NCBI GenBank assembly: GCA_016709225.1
Contig: JADJEE010000002.1
Span: forward strand, 930,001 to 994,000
DNA: 64,000 nucleotides
Direction of reading: 5' to 3'
Source: Deltaproteobacteria bacterium
GTDB taxonomy: Bacteria; Myxococcota_A; Polyangia; Nannocystales; Nannocystaceae
A program made the position numbers and the translations under genes. Shown piece by piece: positions 55,001 through 63,285 of this stretch. The notes beneath the pieces are model-generated. The model was not told the DNA's origin. It searched no databases and worked only from the letters and a program-made list of their open reading frames with translations. Each line of letters starts with the position of its first letter. Position 1 is the first letter of the stretch.

Positions 55001-55143
55001 TCGCGATCGCGCGGCTGTCGACGCTCCCGTTCGACGAGCGCCGTCGACGGGCCGAGACCGCGCAGGCCCTGTTCGCGGCGGATGGCTCGTCGGCCGAGGC
55101 TGCCGAGGTCGCGGCCTGGCTCACACGATTCGCCAACCGTTGA
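52078..55143 (+). CDS. Non-RD Ser/Thr kinase with TPR C-terminus
   Basis: The 1021-aa product starts at GTG 52078 (ATG 52102 is an alternative). The kinase domain spans residues 47-320: glycine loop GRGGFG 56-61, K78, catalytic H184-G185-D186 with K188 and N191, DFG 204-206 and APE 233-235. The Arg before the catalytic Asp is replaced by Gly, a non-RD kinase, which in other systems does not need activation-loop phosphorylation. A TM helix at about 328-348 leads to about 670 residues of TPR-like helices. Its partner in this window is the RD kinase at 27937-30759. Confidence 0.92.
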   Translation: MTSPEAQSMTRVLGAATPGSSDVDDLDLLDAVEAGLFGATPTPLEIGRYRLVRLLGRGGFGRVYEADDPELDRRVAIKLIALSSLGGDGGTDELRREARALARVEHRHCVAVFDVGTYELEGEAHARAQAIGVPTLGVYIVMALVRGRPLTQWLVAAPTGSRIIEVFEQLADALAAAHRVGVVHGDFKPGNVVIDDDRRAQVLDFGLARLREPGLDDDDAAGDRIAGTPRYMAPEQRRGAPATPRSDQYAWAASLHEALCGTIPRASDTLDAPIRAEFTTPTQGGHRPLPRWLEPVLRRAMAVEPHLRHDSMDALLVALRRGRGRRRALLLGTAAAITAGAIASVAVLASRTPTCEPTAAIDALWNDAGRSRLEAAFVASGRAHAPVSWTNASHDLDAWVERHRDRAREACAAPSANATATLACLEQQASQFAGVLGVLGSGAPENVDDAHVLAGSLPDPAQCTGASAVVDHATVLQYERVAAAEALLALGRTSAARVAIAELLTSPELAPAPHAKALLLGARAAMAEGEEPAATPALEEVFALATEHRLDHTETVALSCLGAAAGMRGDSGSTRSHMQLARARLAATAPPPDVEVDARRCLAHAAASVDEHQVFVDDWTRIHELQRDRFGDEHPLALAALEEVAFGRYRIRDETRARELVDDLPARLAARLGEDHPATLDAEMLRVLVKAELGLTIDSSAELAALVERHVRVLGPDHVMTSTAHHNAAIIAQREGREDDALPHARRAVEIRERALGIDASRTLESATLLALLTSHEGERRAAVSRLDRHLPPARRRLGDRNGAVLRARGLRMQLVAVSRRDGAALLDEARELLEASRQGGRDPQAGALARSLLARLLRRSGRSVEALALDEASRLIDCNRTAATARRCALSSASVAISSVAVQGPAALPHAHAAIEAYLRTPGATASHRENLHYQVAELLELRGDEAEAVSEYLLSEPRPPERPHGLADAYAAFAIARLSTLPFDERRRRAETAQALFAADGSSAEAAEVAAWLTRFANR

Positions 55144-55196
55144 CCTCGGGGCGGCGCCGCGGTCGATGGGCGTGAACCAGATCGCCGCGCCCGCGT

Positions 55197-55637
55197 ATGC
55201 AGCCAGCGGTGACACGCCACTGCGCCATCGTCTCGTCGCTGCTGTGTTCCGTCGCCTGCGCGCGCGGCGACCTCGAGCAACGGCGGCCGCCCCACCCGGT
55301 GGCCGGATTCCACGAGGAGAGCGAGTCCGACGGCACCTCGTTCGTCGCGCTGCCCGACCCCGACAGCGGTGAGCTGCTGACCGAGGGCAGCAGCGCCGGC
55401 GACACCGACGGCACGACCGCGAGCACCGACGCCGGGAGCTCGAGCGGCGACACCGGCTCGAGTGGGACCGGCGTCCCCGAGCACGTCGGACCCTGTTGCG
55501 AGCCGATGACACTGCCGCTGTGCCTCGATGGGGCGCTGCGCGGCTGCGTCTGCCAGCACGACGCGAGCTGTTGCGTCGACGCCTGGGATGCCACCTGTGT
55601 CGCCGAGATCGAGTCGTTCGGCTGCGGCCACTGCTGA
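55197..55637 (+). CDS. Small Cys-rich lipoprotein
   Basis: The 146-aa product has a leader ending LCSVAC and a D/S/G/T linker. The C-terminal 50 residues carry ten or more cysteines in the pattern GPCCEPMT, GCVCQHDASCCVDAWDATCV and FGCGHC. The CCxxxWDxxC core recurs in myxobacterial secreted proteins as I recall it. It begins 53 bp after the kinase gene and ends 23 bp before the DUF1552 gene, with which it may be cotranscribed. Function unknown. Confidence 0.68.
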   Translation: MQPAVTRHCAIVSSLLCSVACARGDLEQRRPPHPVAGFHEESESDGTSFVALPDPDSGELLTEGSSAGDTDGTTASTDAGSSSGDTGSSGTGVPEHVGPCCEPMTLPLCLDGALRGCVCQHDASCCVDAWDATCVAEIESFGCGHC

Positions 55638-55660
55638 TGCCCCTTGCTAGGAAGCGCACC

Positions 55661-56991
55661 ATGACGAAGAACCCCGCTCGACGTCCCGTTCGCACGATTC
55701 CCGCGTGGCGACCCAGCCGACGCCAGCTCCTGCGCGGCCTCGCGGCTGGGGTCCCGGTGGCGATCGGGCTACCGACGCTCGACGCCATGCTCGACGGCAA
55801 CGCACGCGCCTACGCCGACGGCACCGCGCTGCCGCGTCGCTTCGGCACGTGGTTCTTCGCCGCCGGTGTCCACCAGGGCTGGCAGCCCGGCGGCGGCACA
55901 CTCGAGCTGCAGGGACCGTTCGCGCCCTTGGCCGCCCACGCGAACGCCATCGCCATGGTCTCGGGCCTGTCGTGCCCGAGCTTCGGCGATCCCTCGACCA
56001 ACCGCCACATCATGGGCGCGGCCGCACAGCTGACCGGTCATCCGCCCGCAGGCGGCGCCATGACGGCGCCCTCGCTGGATCAGGTGATGGCCGACGTGCT
56101 CGACGATGCACCTCGCCGCGCGATGATCGTCGGCGTCACCGGCTACGGCAGCGGTGAGTCCGGCACCGGCTGGCACGCCATCTCGCACAGCGGGCCCAAC
56201 GCGCCCAACGTCGCGCAGCTCGACCCCCGCGCGGTCTACCAGGACATGTTCGCGGGCGCCAGCCGCCGCCCGGCAGCTTCGACGACGGCGAGCTGCGCCT
56301 GGCCTACCTCGACGCGTGTCGGCAGGACATCGTCGATCTCCAGGGCCGCCTCGGCGCGCACGACCGCATGCGTCTCGAGGGCTACCTCGACGGCGTGCGC
56401 GAGATCGAGGCGAAGATCGAGACCATCGGCACCACGGTCGCGTGCAACGCCGACGGCGTCACCGACGGTATCGAAGACTGGATGGTCGACAACGCCGCGG
56501 CCGCGCTCGAGGTCAACGCCGTGATGGCGAAGCTGGTCGCGTTGGGCATGGCCTGCGGCGTCTCGCGGGTGTTCTCGTTCCAGTTCATGGAACAGAACTC
56601 GTTCGTCGACTTCGGCCAGCTGAGCAATAACCACCACGAGCTCGGGCACCAGCAGCACCCCGATCTACTGCTGTCGGTGTCGTTCATCATGGAGGCGTTC
56701 GCGACCCTGCTGTCGGCGCTCGCCGAGTATCCCGAGGGTGCCGGCACCGTGCTCGACAACACCGGCATCCTCGCCATGACGGAGACCAGCTCGAACCATG
56801 GGTTCGAGAACATGTTCACGCTGGTGGCGGGTCGCGCCGGCGGTGGGCTACGCGGCGGGCTGCACGTGCCGAGCTCCGGGCCCACGAGTCGCGCCGCGCT
56901 CACGGTCATGCGTGCCCTGGGCGCACCGTTCGAGAGCTGGGGCAGCCAGGACGCACAGACCACGGAGGTGATCCATGAGCTCGAGACCTGA
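55661..56991 (+). pseudogene. DUF1552 protein gene with a one-base frameshift
   Basis: From ATG 55661 (AGGA upstream) a Tat-like leader (RPSRRQLLRGLAAGVPVAIG) leads into a clear DUF1552 protein: TWFFAAGVHQGWQPGGGTLE, NRHIMGAAAQLTGHPP. At about 56269-56271 the frame shifts by one: reading the neighbouring frame onward restores FDDGELRLAYLDACRQDIVD and continues to the family end at 56991. One C is missing from a CCC run in a Pro-Gly codon region. Either a real disruption or a homopolymer error; if intact, the full protein is about 443 residues. DUF1552 genes usually sit beside DUF1592-type genes, as here. Confidence 0.85.
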
Positions 56992-58660
56992 GTGGCGCCG
57001 CCCCACCATGATCGCCGCAGTGCTGGGCTGCGGCGCCTGCTACCACGGCCTCGACGACGACGGGCGCTTTGCCAGCCAGGGCGGCGATGCGACCACCGAC
57101 GACGACGGCGCGAGCGACGACGGCGGACCGAACGGCGTGCCCGACGACGGCGATCTACCCACGCTGTCGATGTCGCGTCTGACCCGCTCGCGCCTGCGCC
57201 ACGCGGTCGGCGACCTGTTCTCGCCGGCACTCGCCGCAGCCATCGTGCTACCGGACGATCTCAGTGTCCAGGGCTGGGTCGCGATCGCCAGCCGCGAGCT
57301 CACACCCTCGCGCGGGGACGTCGCCGCCTACGAGGCCGCCGCGCGCGAGATCGCCGCTTGGGCGGTTGCCGACGATGCCTGGCGCGCGCGCTGGGGCGCG
57401 TGTGCGGGCGACGGCACCGCACCCGCCGACTGTGCGCGCAGCATCGTGCAGGCGTTCGGCCTGCGGCTGTTCCGACGGCCGCTCACCGATGACGAGCTCG
57501 AGCGCTACACGGCGATCTTCGAGCTCGCGCAGCAGCAGCTGCCCGAGTTCTGGCCCGCGTTCTCGTACCCGCTGACCGCGATGGTGCTCTCACCGAACTT
57601 CACCCACGTGATCGAGCACGGCCGTGAAGTTGGCGATGCGCTCGCGCTCGACGACTACGAGCTGGCGGCGCGGCTGTCGTTCCTGCTGTGGGACACGACC
57701 CCGGACGACGCGCTGCTCGAGGCCGCCGCCGCGGGGCTCGGCGACGCTGCCCGCTACGAGGCCGAGATCGTGCGCATGCTCGAGGACGACGCACGCATCG
57801 ACGACGGCGTGCGTGCATTCGCGACCGACATGTTCGACCTCGCGCTCGTCGAGCGTGCACGGATCGACCCCGAGCGCTTCCCCGAGCTCGACGACGCCAT
57901 GTTGCACTCGATGCGCGCCGCGGTTGCCGAGCTCGCGGTCGCGATGCGACACGACGGCCGCGAGTTCCTCGCCATCCTCGACGCCGGCTTCGCGTTCGCA
58001 GACCCCCAGCTGGCGGGCCACTACGGCCAGTCCATCGCGGGCGACCAGCTGACGCGGGTCGAGCTGGGCGCGGCGCAGCCCCGCGTCGGGCTGCTGACCG
58101 AGCCCGGCATGCTCACCGCGCGCTCGAGCTACGCCCTCACGTCGCCGACCCGACGCGGGCGCTTCATCGCCACACGCCTGTTGTGCCGCGACGTGCCCGA
58201 CCCACCGCCGAACGTGCCGACCGACCTCGGCGAGCCGCCGTCGGGGACCACGCGCCGCGAGCAGGTCGAGCAGCACCTCGAGCGACCCGACTGCGCCGGC
58301 TGCCACGCGGCCGTCGATCCGCTCGGCTTCGGCCTCGAGCAGTTCGACGCGATCGGACGCGTGCAGACGCAGGACAACGGCGTGAGCATCGACGCCTCGG
58401 GACAGCTCGACGATGTGGTCTTCGACGACGCCCGCTCGCTCGCGCGGGCGCTGCTCGACCATCCCGAGCTGCGCCCCTGCTTCGCGCGCCAGCTCGCCCG
58501 CTACGCCTTGGGCGTGGAGATCGACCACGAGCCGGCGCTGGCGTGGATCGCCAGCGCGTTCGAGCAGGCCTATCGCGACCGCGGCGGTGACCTCGTGGCG
58601 ACGCTGGCCGACTTCGCTCGCAGCGACGCGTTTCGCTTCGCGCGCGGCCTGCGGGGGTGA
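56975..58660 (+). CDS. DUF1592/DUF1588-type cytochrome-like protein
   Basis: The 561-aa product starts at ATG 56975 with GGAGG 6 nt upstream, inside the end of the DUF1552 gene. The leader ends LGCGAC; a D/G linker follows. Order of modules by motif: DUF1587-like (LTRSRLRHAVGDLF), DUF1592-like (GLRLFRRPLTDDELERY, LDDYELAARLSFLLWDTTPD), DUF1588-like with a single heme site CAGCH in DCAGCHAAVDPLGFGLEQFD, and DUF1585-like end (LRPCFARQLARYALG). This planctomycete/myxobacterial group forms a pair with DUF1552. Heme redox role by family; substrate unknown. Confidence 0.88.
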   Translation: MSSRPEWRRPTMIAAVLGCGACYHGLDDDGRFASQGGDATTDDDGASDDGGPNGVPDDGDLPTLSMSRLTRSRLRHAVGDLFSPALAAAIVLPDDLSVQGWVAIASRELTPSRGDVAAYEAAAREIAAWAVADDAWRARWGACAGDGTAPADCARSIVQAFGLRLFRRPLTDDELERYTAIFELAQQQLPEFWPAFSYPLTAMVLSPNFTHVIEHGREVGDALALDDYELAARLSFLLWDTTPDDALLEAAAAGLGDAARYEAEIVRMLEDDARIDDGVRAFATDMFDLALVERARIDPERFPELDDAMLHSMRAAVAELAVAMRHDGREFLAILDAGFAFADPQLAGHYGQSIAGDQLTRVELGAAQPRVGLLTEPGMLTARSSYALTSPTRRGRFIATRLLCRDVPDPPPNVPTDLGEPPSGTTRREQVEQHLERPDCAGCHAAVDPLGFGLEQFDAIGRVQTQDNGVSIDASGQLDDVVFDDARSLARALLDHPELRPCFARQLARYALGVEIDHEPALAWIASAFEQAYRDRGGDLVATLADFARSDAFRFARGLRG

Positions 58661-58678
58661 CGGCACCCGCCGCACGCA

Positions 58679-59293
58679 TCAACAACCCTCGCGACGACGC
58701 CGCATCGACGCCAGCCACGCGTCCATGCCCTGCGAGGTCGTGCGGCGCAGCTCGGGGTCGGCCTCGCACGCACCGATGGCCTCGCGCAGCAGCGTGCGTG
58801 CCCGCGCCAGGCGACTCTTCACGGTGCCACCGGGGATCTCGAGCACCCGCGCGACCTCTTCGACCTTCAGCTGCTCCCAGTAGTGCAGCTCGAGCGTCAG
58901 CTGCAGCTCGATGGGCAGGCGTCGCAGCGCGCGAAACAGCAGCCGCTGCTGCCGTGCGTCGTCGAGCACACGACTGGGCGACCCCTGCGACTCGAGCAGC
59001 GGCGCGTCGTCCTCGTGCTGCGCGCGACGGCCGACCGCGCGCAGGTGATCGAAGAGCACCCGCCGCGCGATGCCCAGCAAGTACACGCGAAACGGGAGCT
59101 CCGCCGGCACGCGGTCCCGTGACTCCACGCAGCCGAGGAAGGTGCGCTGGATCAGATCGGCGTGGCCTTCGCTCACGCGGCGCCGGAAGAACCGTGAGAC
59201 CAGGGCGAAGTGTCGTCGCACCAGCGCGTTGCCCTGGTCGCGGTCGCCACCGCGCCAGCGTTCGAGCAGCTCGATGTCGGGAGTCTCCTCCAC
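58679..59293 (-). CDS. ECF RNA polymerase sigma factor (stand-alone)
   Basis: The 204-aa product starts at GTG 59293. Region 2: HADLIQRTFLGCVESRDRV, FRVYLLGIARRVLFDHLR. Region 4: LPIELQLTLELHYWEQLKVE, EVARVLEIPGGTVKSRLARA. The N-terminus DIELLERWRGGDRDQGNALV parallels that of the sigma factor at 31533-32150. Again no anti-sigma gene is adjacent; neighbouring genes are the DUF1592-type gene (convergent) and the astacin gene (same strand, upstream in transcription by 107 bp). Confidence 0.9.
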   Translation of the reverse strand: MEETPDIELLERWRGGDRDQGNALVRRHFALVSRFFRRRVSEGHADLIQRTFLGCVESRDRVPAELPFRVYLLGIARRVLFDHLRAVGRRAQHEDDAPLLESQGSPSRVLDDARQQRLLFRALRRLPIELQLTLELHYWEQLKVEEVARVLEIPGGTVKSRLARARTLLREAIGACEADPELRRTTSQGMDAWLASMRRRREGC

Positions 59294-59399
59294 GCGCGGC
59301 GCCGCTACGCTAACCCGCCCGCGCGCCGCGGTCGAGCCGAGCGCACGGGTGCAGCGATGGCGCCGCGCGGTCGCAGACACGACGAAGTCGACGCCGTCG

Positions 59400-60665
59400 T
59401 CAGTGACAGCAGGTGCCGGTGTGCCACAGCGGCGTGCCGCCGTCGTAGATCACGAGGTTGCCGTCGTCCTGCACGTACAGCGCGGCGCCGGGATGACCGT
59501 GGGTCTGGCTGTGCCAGCGCGCACCGGCAGGCCCGTAGATGACGAGGTTGCCGTCGGCCTGCATCACCAGCGAGCTGCCGCCGGTGCCTTCGCTGCCGCT
59601 GCCCCACAGCGCACCGACGCCGTTGAAGTAGAGCACGGCGTTGCCCTCCGGCTGCATCACCAGCGTGAAGCGGCCATCACAGGATCCCAGCATCTCGCCC
59701 GCCCCGAGCACGTCACCGGGTGCCATCACGCCGCACGGACCCGGCGCGCCGCCACCGGTCTCACCGCCGCCACCACCGGTCTCACCGCCGCCGCCACCGG
59801 GCCCCGTCGGTTCGCCGTAGAGCGCCGCGATGCCGGCGAGATCGCCCGGCGACATCACCTCGCGCTGGGCCTCGATGAGGCTGCCGTCGAGCCGCGTGAT
59901 TGACGGCTCGTCTCCCGTCGCGAAGAAGAACGAGCCGTAGTGCATGATCGACCCGAGATCGTACGCCCCGAGATCGACCCCGGCGGCGCCGCGCTCGACG
60001 TAGGTCTTGAAGTTGCCGACGTACTGGGGGCCGATGGCATCCCAGTTCACGATGATGTTCTCGTCGCGGTCGGAGCGGCTCTGCTCGTGCCACAGCCCGA
60101 CCGCGTGGCCGATCTCGTGCACGGCTTGCCCGGTGCCGCAGCCGGGTCCGATGGTGATGTTCTGCGGACCTTGCTGGCGCCCGACGTAGGAGGAGCAACC
60201 GTCGCCGGGCACGAACACCACGTAGTCGGGCTCGCCGGCGTGCTCGACCAGGCGCACCGCCGTGTGCGTGTTCCAGTAGTCGATGGCGGCCAGCGCCGCC
60301 GCACGGCCCTGCTCGCCGAGATCGTCGGCGACCGCGAACGGCACCACGCCGGCCGGCCACAACAGGTCGGGGTTGGCGGCCGCGCGCGGCGGCGCAGCCT
60401 GCCCCCGCTGCAGCGCGCTCAGCCCGTCGGCGCGACCGAGCACGATGTCCCCCTCGGCGACCGCCCAGCCGCGCACGACCGCATAGTCGATCTCGCGCAG
60501 GCGATCGTGGACCGCGAACCAACCGTGACCGACGGCCTCCGGGGTGACGCCGGGGAAGGCCTGCTCGGCCTCCTCGTCGCGAAACCCTCGGACATCATCG
60601 CCATCGGCGACGCAGGCCGACGACAGGACCAACACAGCAAACGACAACCCTCGAGTGATCGGCAT
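59400..60665 (-). CDS. Astacin-type protease with bulb-lectin domain
   Basis: The 421-aa product starts at ATG 60665 (GGAG 8 nt upstream; ATG 60671 alternative). The leader ends LSSAC. A pro-region leads into the M12A domain with zinc motif H183-E184-IG-H187-AVGLW-H193-E and Met-turn IM241-H-Y243, complete for astacins. A G/E/T repeat hinge (GGGGGETGGGGGETGGG, residues 290-306) joins a C-terminal B-lectin (bulb mannose-binding) domain with repeated QxDGNLVIY-type motifs at about 337-345, 368-377 and 398-407. An exported endopeptidase that probably docks to glycans. Confidence 0.93.
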   Translation of the reverse strand: MPITRGLSFAVLVLSSACVADGDDVRGFRDEEAEQAFPGVTPEAVGHGWFAVHDRLREIDYAVVRGWAVAEGDIVLGRADGLSALQRGQAAPPRAAANPDLLWPAGVVPFAVADDLGEQGRAAALAAIDYWNTHTAVRLVEHAGEPDYVVFVPGDGCSSYVGRQQGPQNITIGPGCGTGQAVHEIGHAVGLWHEQSRSDRDENIIVNWDAIGPQYVGNFKTYVERGAAGVDLGAYDLGSIMHYGSFFFATGDEPSITRLDGSLIEAQREVMSPGDLAGIAALYGEPTGPGGGGGETGGGGGETGGGAPGPCGVMAPGDVLGAGEMLGSCDGRFTLVMQPEGNAVLYFNGVGALWGSGSEGTGGSSLVMQADGNLVIYGPAGARWHSQTHGHPGAALYVQDDGNLVIYDGGTPLWHTGTCCH

Positions 60666-60794
60666 GGGCATTCTCCGATCGCGGGATACGCCGCCGCTCG
60701 CCGTTGGTTCGTGGCGCGCGGACGATCCACCGGGCCCGACACCGCCGCATGTCGTGGGCGTAGCCGGGCTCGCCCGTCTGTCATCTCCGAAGGG

Positions 60795-61802
60795 CTATGG
60801 GCACGCGACCGGCGCGGTGTCGAACACCACGTCGTCGATCCACAGCTCGAGCGGAGCGTTCATCTCGTGGAAGCTCCAGCCGCCGACGAAGAACGTATCG
60901 ATCTCCGGGCCCCACCACGTCGAGTCTCCGGGCGCCGGCGACACGCAGCCCTGGCCGGTCTCGTCGACCGACACGATCGGCGTGGGGTCGGCGTCGTTGT
61001 ACATGCGCAGGTGCCGGCCGAGCGTGTCCATCTCGAACGAGACACAGGTCCAGGTGTCGGTCGGCATCGGCTGCATGCCCTGCGACCAACAGTCCTGATA
61101 GTAGGGGCCGCCCGAGAGCCCGTCGACGAAGCTGTAGGTGTTCACGCCGTCGCGGGGCAGCGAGCTCATGATGTAGCTGGCGTAGTTGCCGGCCAGCGGC
61201 GAGCTGGCCTCGGCCTCACCGCTGACGCCGAAGAAGGTCCAGTGCACGCTGGTGCCGTTTTGCGCGATGTACATCATCATGCGCCCGTACACGTGGGTCG
61301 GCGTGTCCGCCAGGATCGGCACGCCACCGTTGGTGAAGAGCCGTCCGCCCGACTCGGTGCCCTGATCGAGCACGACGTGCAGCGCATGATCGCCCGACAC
61401 GGTGTGGGTGCCATCGAGATCCATCAGCGCACCGCCCGATGACAGCGCAGCGCGCCACGGCCCGAACTCCTGACCGTCGGCGAGCGCGACCTCGGTGTAG
61501 TCCTCGAAGTCCTCGCAGAACGCGGTCTCGGTGCAGGGATCGACCGGCTGCACGCCCATGTCGACCGGCGGCCCGCCCGAGGAGCCCGACGTATCGCCGG
61601 TGGTCGGCCCCCCACCGGAGTCCGAGCTGTCGGCGGCGCCCGTCGTGCCCGCAACCGTGCTGGCCGCGGACGTACTCGTCGTCAGCGTCGCACCGGAGCT
61701 ACCGGTGCCCTCGCTCGACGAGCCGCCCATCGGCGAGGCGACGTCGCCACATGCGACGAGCAACAGGAGGGACGATGCGAAACGAAGCCTGGCGTCGATC
61801 AC
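60795..61802 (-). CDS. Lipoprotein with lectin/LamG-like domain
   Basis: The 335-aa product starts at GTG 61802 (leader MIDARLRFASSLLLLVAC). The S/T/G linker of about 65 residues is followed by a beta-rich domain (AFCEDFEDYTEV, LHVVLDQGTESGGRLFTNGG, THVYGRMMMYIAQNGTSVHW, LELWIDDVVFDT) with the jelly-roll look of concanavalin/LamG-type lectins, including a terminal WIDDVVF strand. No catalytic signature seen. The frame is open upstream to 62021, where an ATG with a strong AAGGAAGGA ribosome site lies just after the tRNA; that longer form would lack a signal at its start. Confidence 0.7.
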   Translation of the reverse strand: MIDARLRFASSLLLLVACGDVASPMGGSSSEGTGSSGATLTTSTSAASTVAGTTGAADSSDSGGGPTTGDTSGSSGGPPVDMGVQPVDPCTETAFCEDFEDYTEVALADGQEFGPWRAALSSGGALMDLDGTHTVSGDHALHVVLDQGTESGGRLFTNGGVPILADTPTHVYGRMMMYIAQNGTSVHWTFFGVSGEAEASSPLAGNYASYIMSSLPRDGVNTYSFVDGLSGGPYYQDCWSQGMQPMPTDTWTCVSFEMDTLGRHLRMYNDADPTPIVSVDETGQGCVSPAPGDSTWWGPEIDTFFVGGWSFHEMNAPLELWIDDVVFDTAPVACP

Positions 61803-62021
61803 GGTCGCAGCAGCATACGCCGGAGCACGGCGGCGCCGCGACGCGGGCATCCTCGGGTACGCCGTTCGACACGCGTTGCATTGCTGGTGCCGCGCACCAC
61901 CAAGGGTGCGCGACGCCGACGTCGACGTCGGCGCGTTCGGTCGCCATGCGGGCGCACCCGCGCTTGCGGTGCGCCCGATGGGGCGGATGCTGTACCGCCA
62001 CTTCAACAGTACGAGGAACAT
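61803..62021 (-). other. Open leader reading frame after tRNA-Pro
   Basis: ATG 62021 is preceded by an excellent ribosome site (AAGGAAGGA, 4-5 nt before), 30 nt past the tRNA 3' end. The frame (MFLVLLKWRYSIRPIGRTAS...) stays open without stop into the lipoprotein gene. The encoded 73 residues are basic with low similarity to anything I recognise. It could be a true N-terminal extension, a small upstream peptide joined by a missed frameshift, or a leader that couples tRNA transcript and gene. Confidence 0.35.
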
Positions 62022-62051
62022 GTCGTCCTTCCTTTCCTTTGTCGTTGCTCG

Positions 62052-62127
62052 TGGTCGGGGTCGTGGGATTCGAACCCACCGCCTCCGCGTCCCAAGCGCG
62101 GCGTGCCACCAGCTGCACCTCACCCCG
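62052..62127 (-). tRNA. tRNA-Pro(UGG)
   Basis: Transcribed from the minus strand, 76 nt with CCA encoded (62052-62054). The cloverleaf is complete: acceptor CGGGGTG with GACCCCG (last pair G-G mismatched), D stem GTGC/GCAC, anticodon stem CCGCG/CGCGG with loop CTTGGGA, hence anticodon TGG, and T arm GTGGG-TTCGAAT-CCCAC. Discriminator A. This fits proline tRNAs that start CGGGG. It lies 69 bp beyond the slipin stop on the same strand and may be processed from a slipin read-through transcript. Confidence 0.95.
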
Positions 62128-62164
62128 AAGGCGGCCGCGGCCATCTCGAGGCCGGGCCATCGCC

Positions 62165-62184
62165 GCCGCACGTCGGTGTGCGGC
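62165..62184 (-). terminator. Hairpin between slipin and tRNA-Pro
   Basis: A perfect 7-bp GC stem (GCCGCAC and GTGCGGC, 6-nt loop) sits 13 bp beyond the slipin stop and before the tRNA 5' end. No T-run follows, so it may be a processing or stability structure rather than an intrinsic terminator. Confidence 0.35.
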
Positions 62185-62196
62185 AGCGATCGTGCT

Positions 62197-63285
62197 TCAC
62201 TCGCGTGCGCCGAGTCGCAGGACGTCCTGCAGGTCCTTCGGCGCGAGGACCACGGTCAGGTTCTCGATCCTGTCCGCGATCTCCTTCATGGCCTCGGTCT
62301 CCTTGAGTCGCAGGAGCACCGGGTTGTTCTCCAGCAGGCGGGCCGTGTTGGCCAGCGACCGCGTCGCTGCGACCTCCTCGCGACGCAGGATGACCTGCGC
62401 CGCCGCCCGCTTCTCGGCCTCGATCACCCGGTTCATCAGCTCACGCAGCTCACCGGGCAGCACCACATCCTTGATCTCGAGTCGTCGCAGCGCGACACCC
62501 CACGCCTCGATGCGCGCGGTGACGGCCGCGGTCATGTCCCGCGCGACCTCCACCCGCCGCTCGAGCAAGCCATCGAGGGTGACCCCTGCGATCGCGGCGC
62601 GGGCCGCCATCTGCACCTCGGCGTAGAGCGCCTCGCCGAGATCTGCGACCGTCTGCACCGTCGCGACCGGATCCACGACCGCGTACTTGAGCAGCAGCGT
62701 CAGTCGCAGCGTGGCCTTGTCGGCCGAGATCAGGTCCTGCCCCGAGATCAGCAGCTGCTGCTCGCGGAGATCGATCCGCACGAAGTCGAGCTTGCGCTGA
62801 AAGGTCGAGAGCCCGTGACGGCCGGCCCCCAAGGACTCGGCCAAGGCGCCGTCGACGTAGACCAGCACGCATTCGTGCGGCCGGACCACGAGATCGACGA
62901 TGCGCTGCGACCCTGCGATCGCCCAGAACGACGACGGCACCGACGTGCGCAGCGGCTCGAGCGACGCGATCGCGATCGCGACCTCGCCCTCACCGTGCCA
63001 GACGATCCAGCGCCCGGCGTCGAGCACCCGCAGCGGCAGACCATCGCGCCGCACCAGCGCGACGGTCCCCTCGGCGACCTCGAGCACCTGCCCGAGGTCG
63101 GCGGTCAGCACCCGCTCGAGGTCGGGCGCCGACGCCGTGGCGATCTGCCGGGCATCGACCACCTCGACGGTGGTGCGTGCCGACCATCGCCACGACCAGT
63201 GACGACCGGGCAGGAGGATGCCGACGGTGCGGCCGTCGTTTCGCACGATCCCTCGCTTGGACTCCTGGATGATGATCGTCTTCAT
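62197..63285 (-). CDS. Slipin (SPFH/Band-7) protein
   Basis: The 362-aa product starts at ATG 63285 with GGGAG upstream. It lacks the usual N-terminal transmembrane segment; it begins MKTIIIQESKRGIVRNDGRT, then PGRHWSWRW. The SPFH core is clear: LRLTLLLKYAVVDPVATVQT, YAEVQMAARAAIAGVTLDGL, RIEAWGVALRRLEIKDVVLP, followed by a helical EAEKRAAAQVILRREEVAAT region and an ending PVLLRLKETEAMKEIADRIE, the slipin signature. Slipins without TM of this type occur near rtcB/rtcR RNA-repair genes (from my memory of published gene-neighbourhood surveys). It is followed by tRNA-Pro. Confidence 0.9.
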   Translation of the reverse strand: MKTIIIQESKRGIVRNDGRTVGILLPGRHWSWRWSARTTVEVVDARQIATASAPDLERVLTADLGQVLEVAEGTVALVRRDGLPLRVLDAGRWIVWHGEGEVAIAIASLEPLRTSVPSSFWAIAGSQRIVDLVVRPHECVLVYVDGALAESLGAGRHGLSTFQRKLDFVRIDLREQQLLISGQDLISADKATLRLTLLLKYAVVDPVATVQTVADLGEALYAEVQMAARAAIAGVTLDGLLERRVEVARDMTAAVTARIEAWGVALRRLEIKDVVLPGELRELMNRVIEAEKRAAAQVILRREEVAATRSLANTARLLENNPVLLRLKETEAMKEIADRIENLTVVLAPKDLQDVLRLGARE

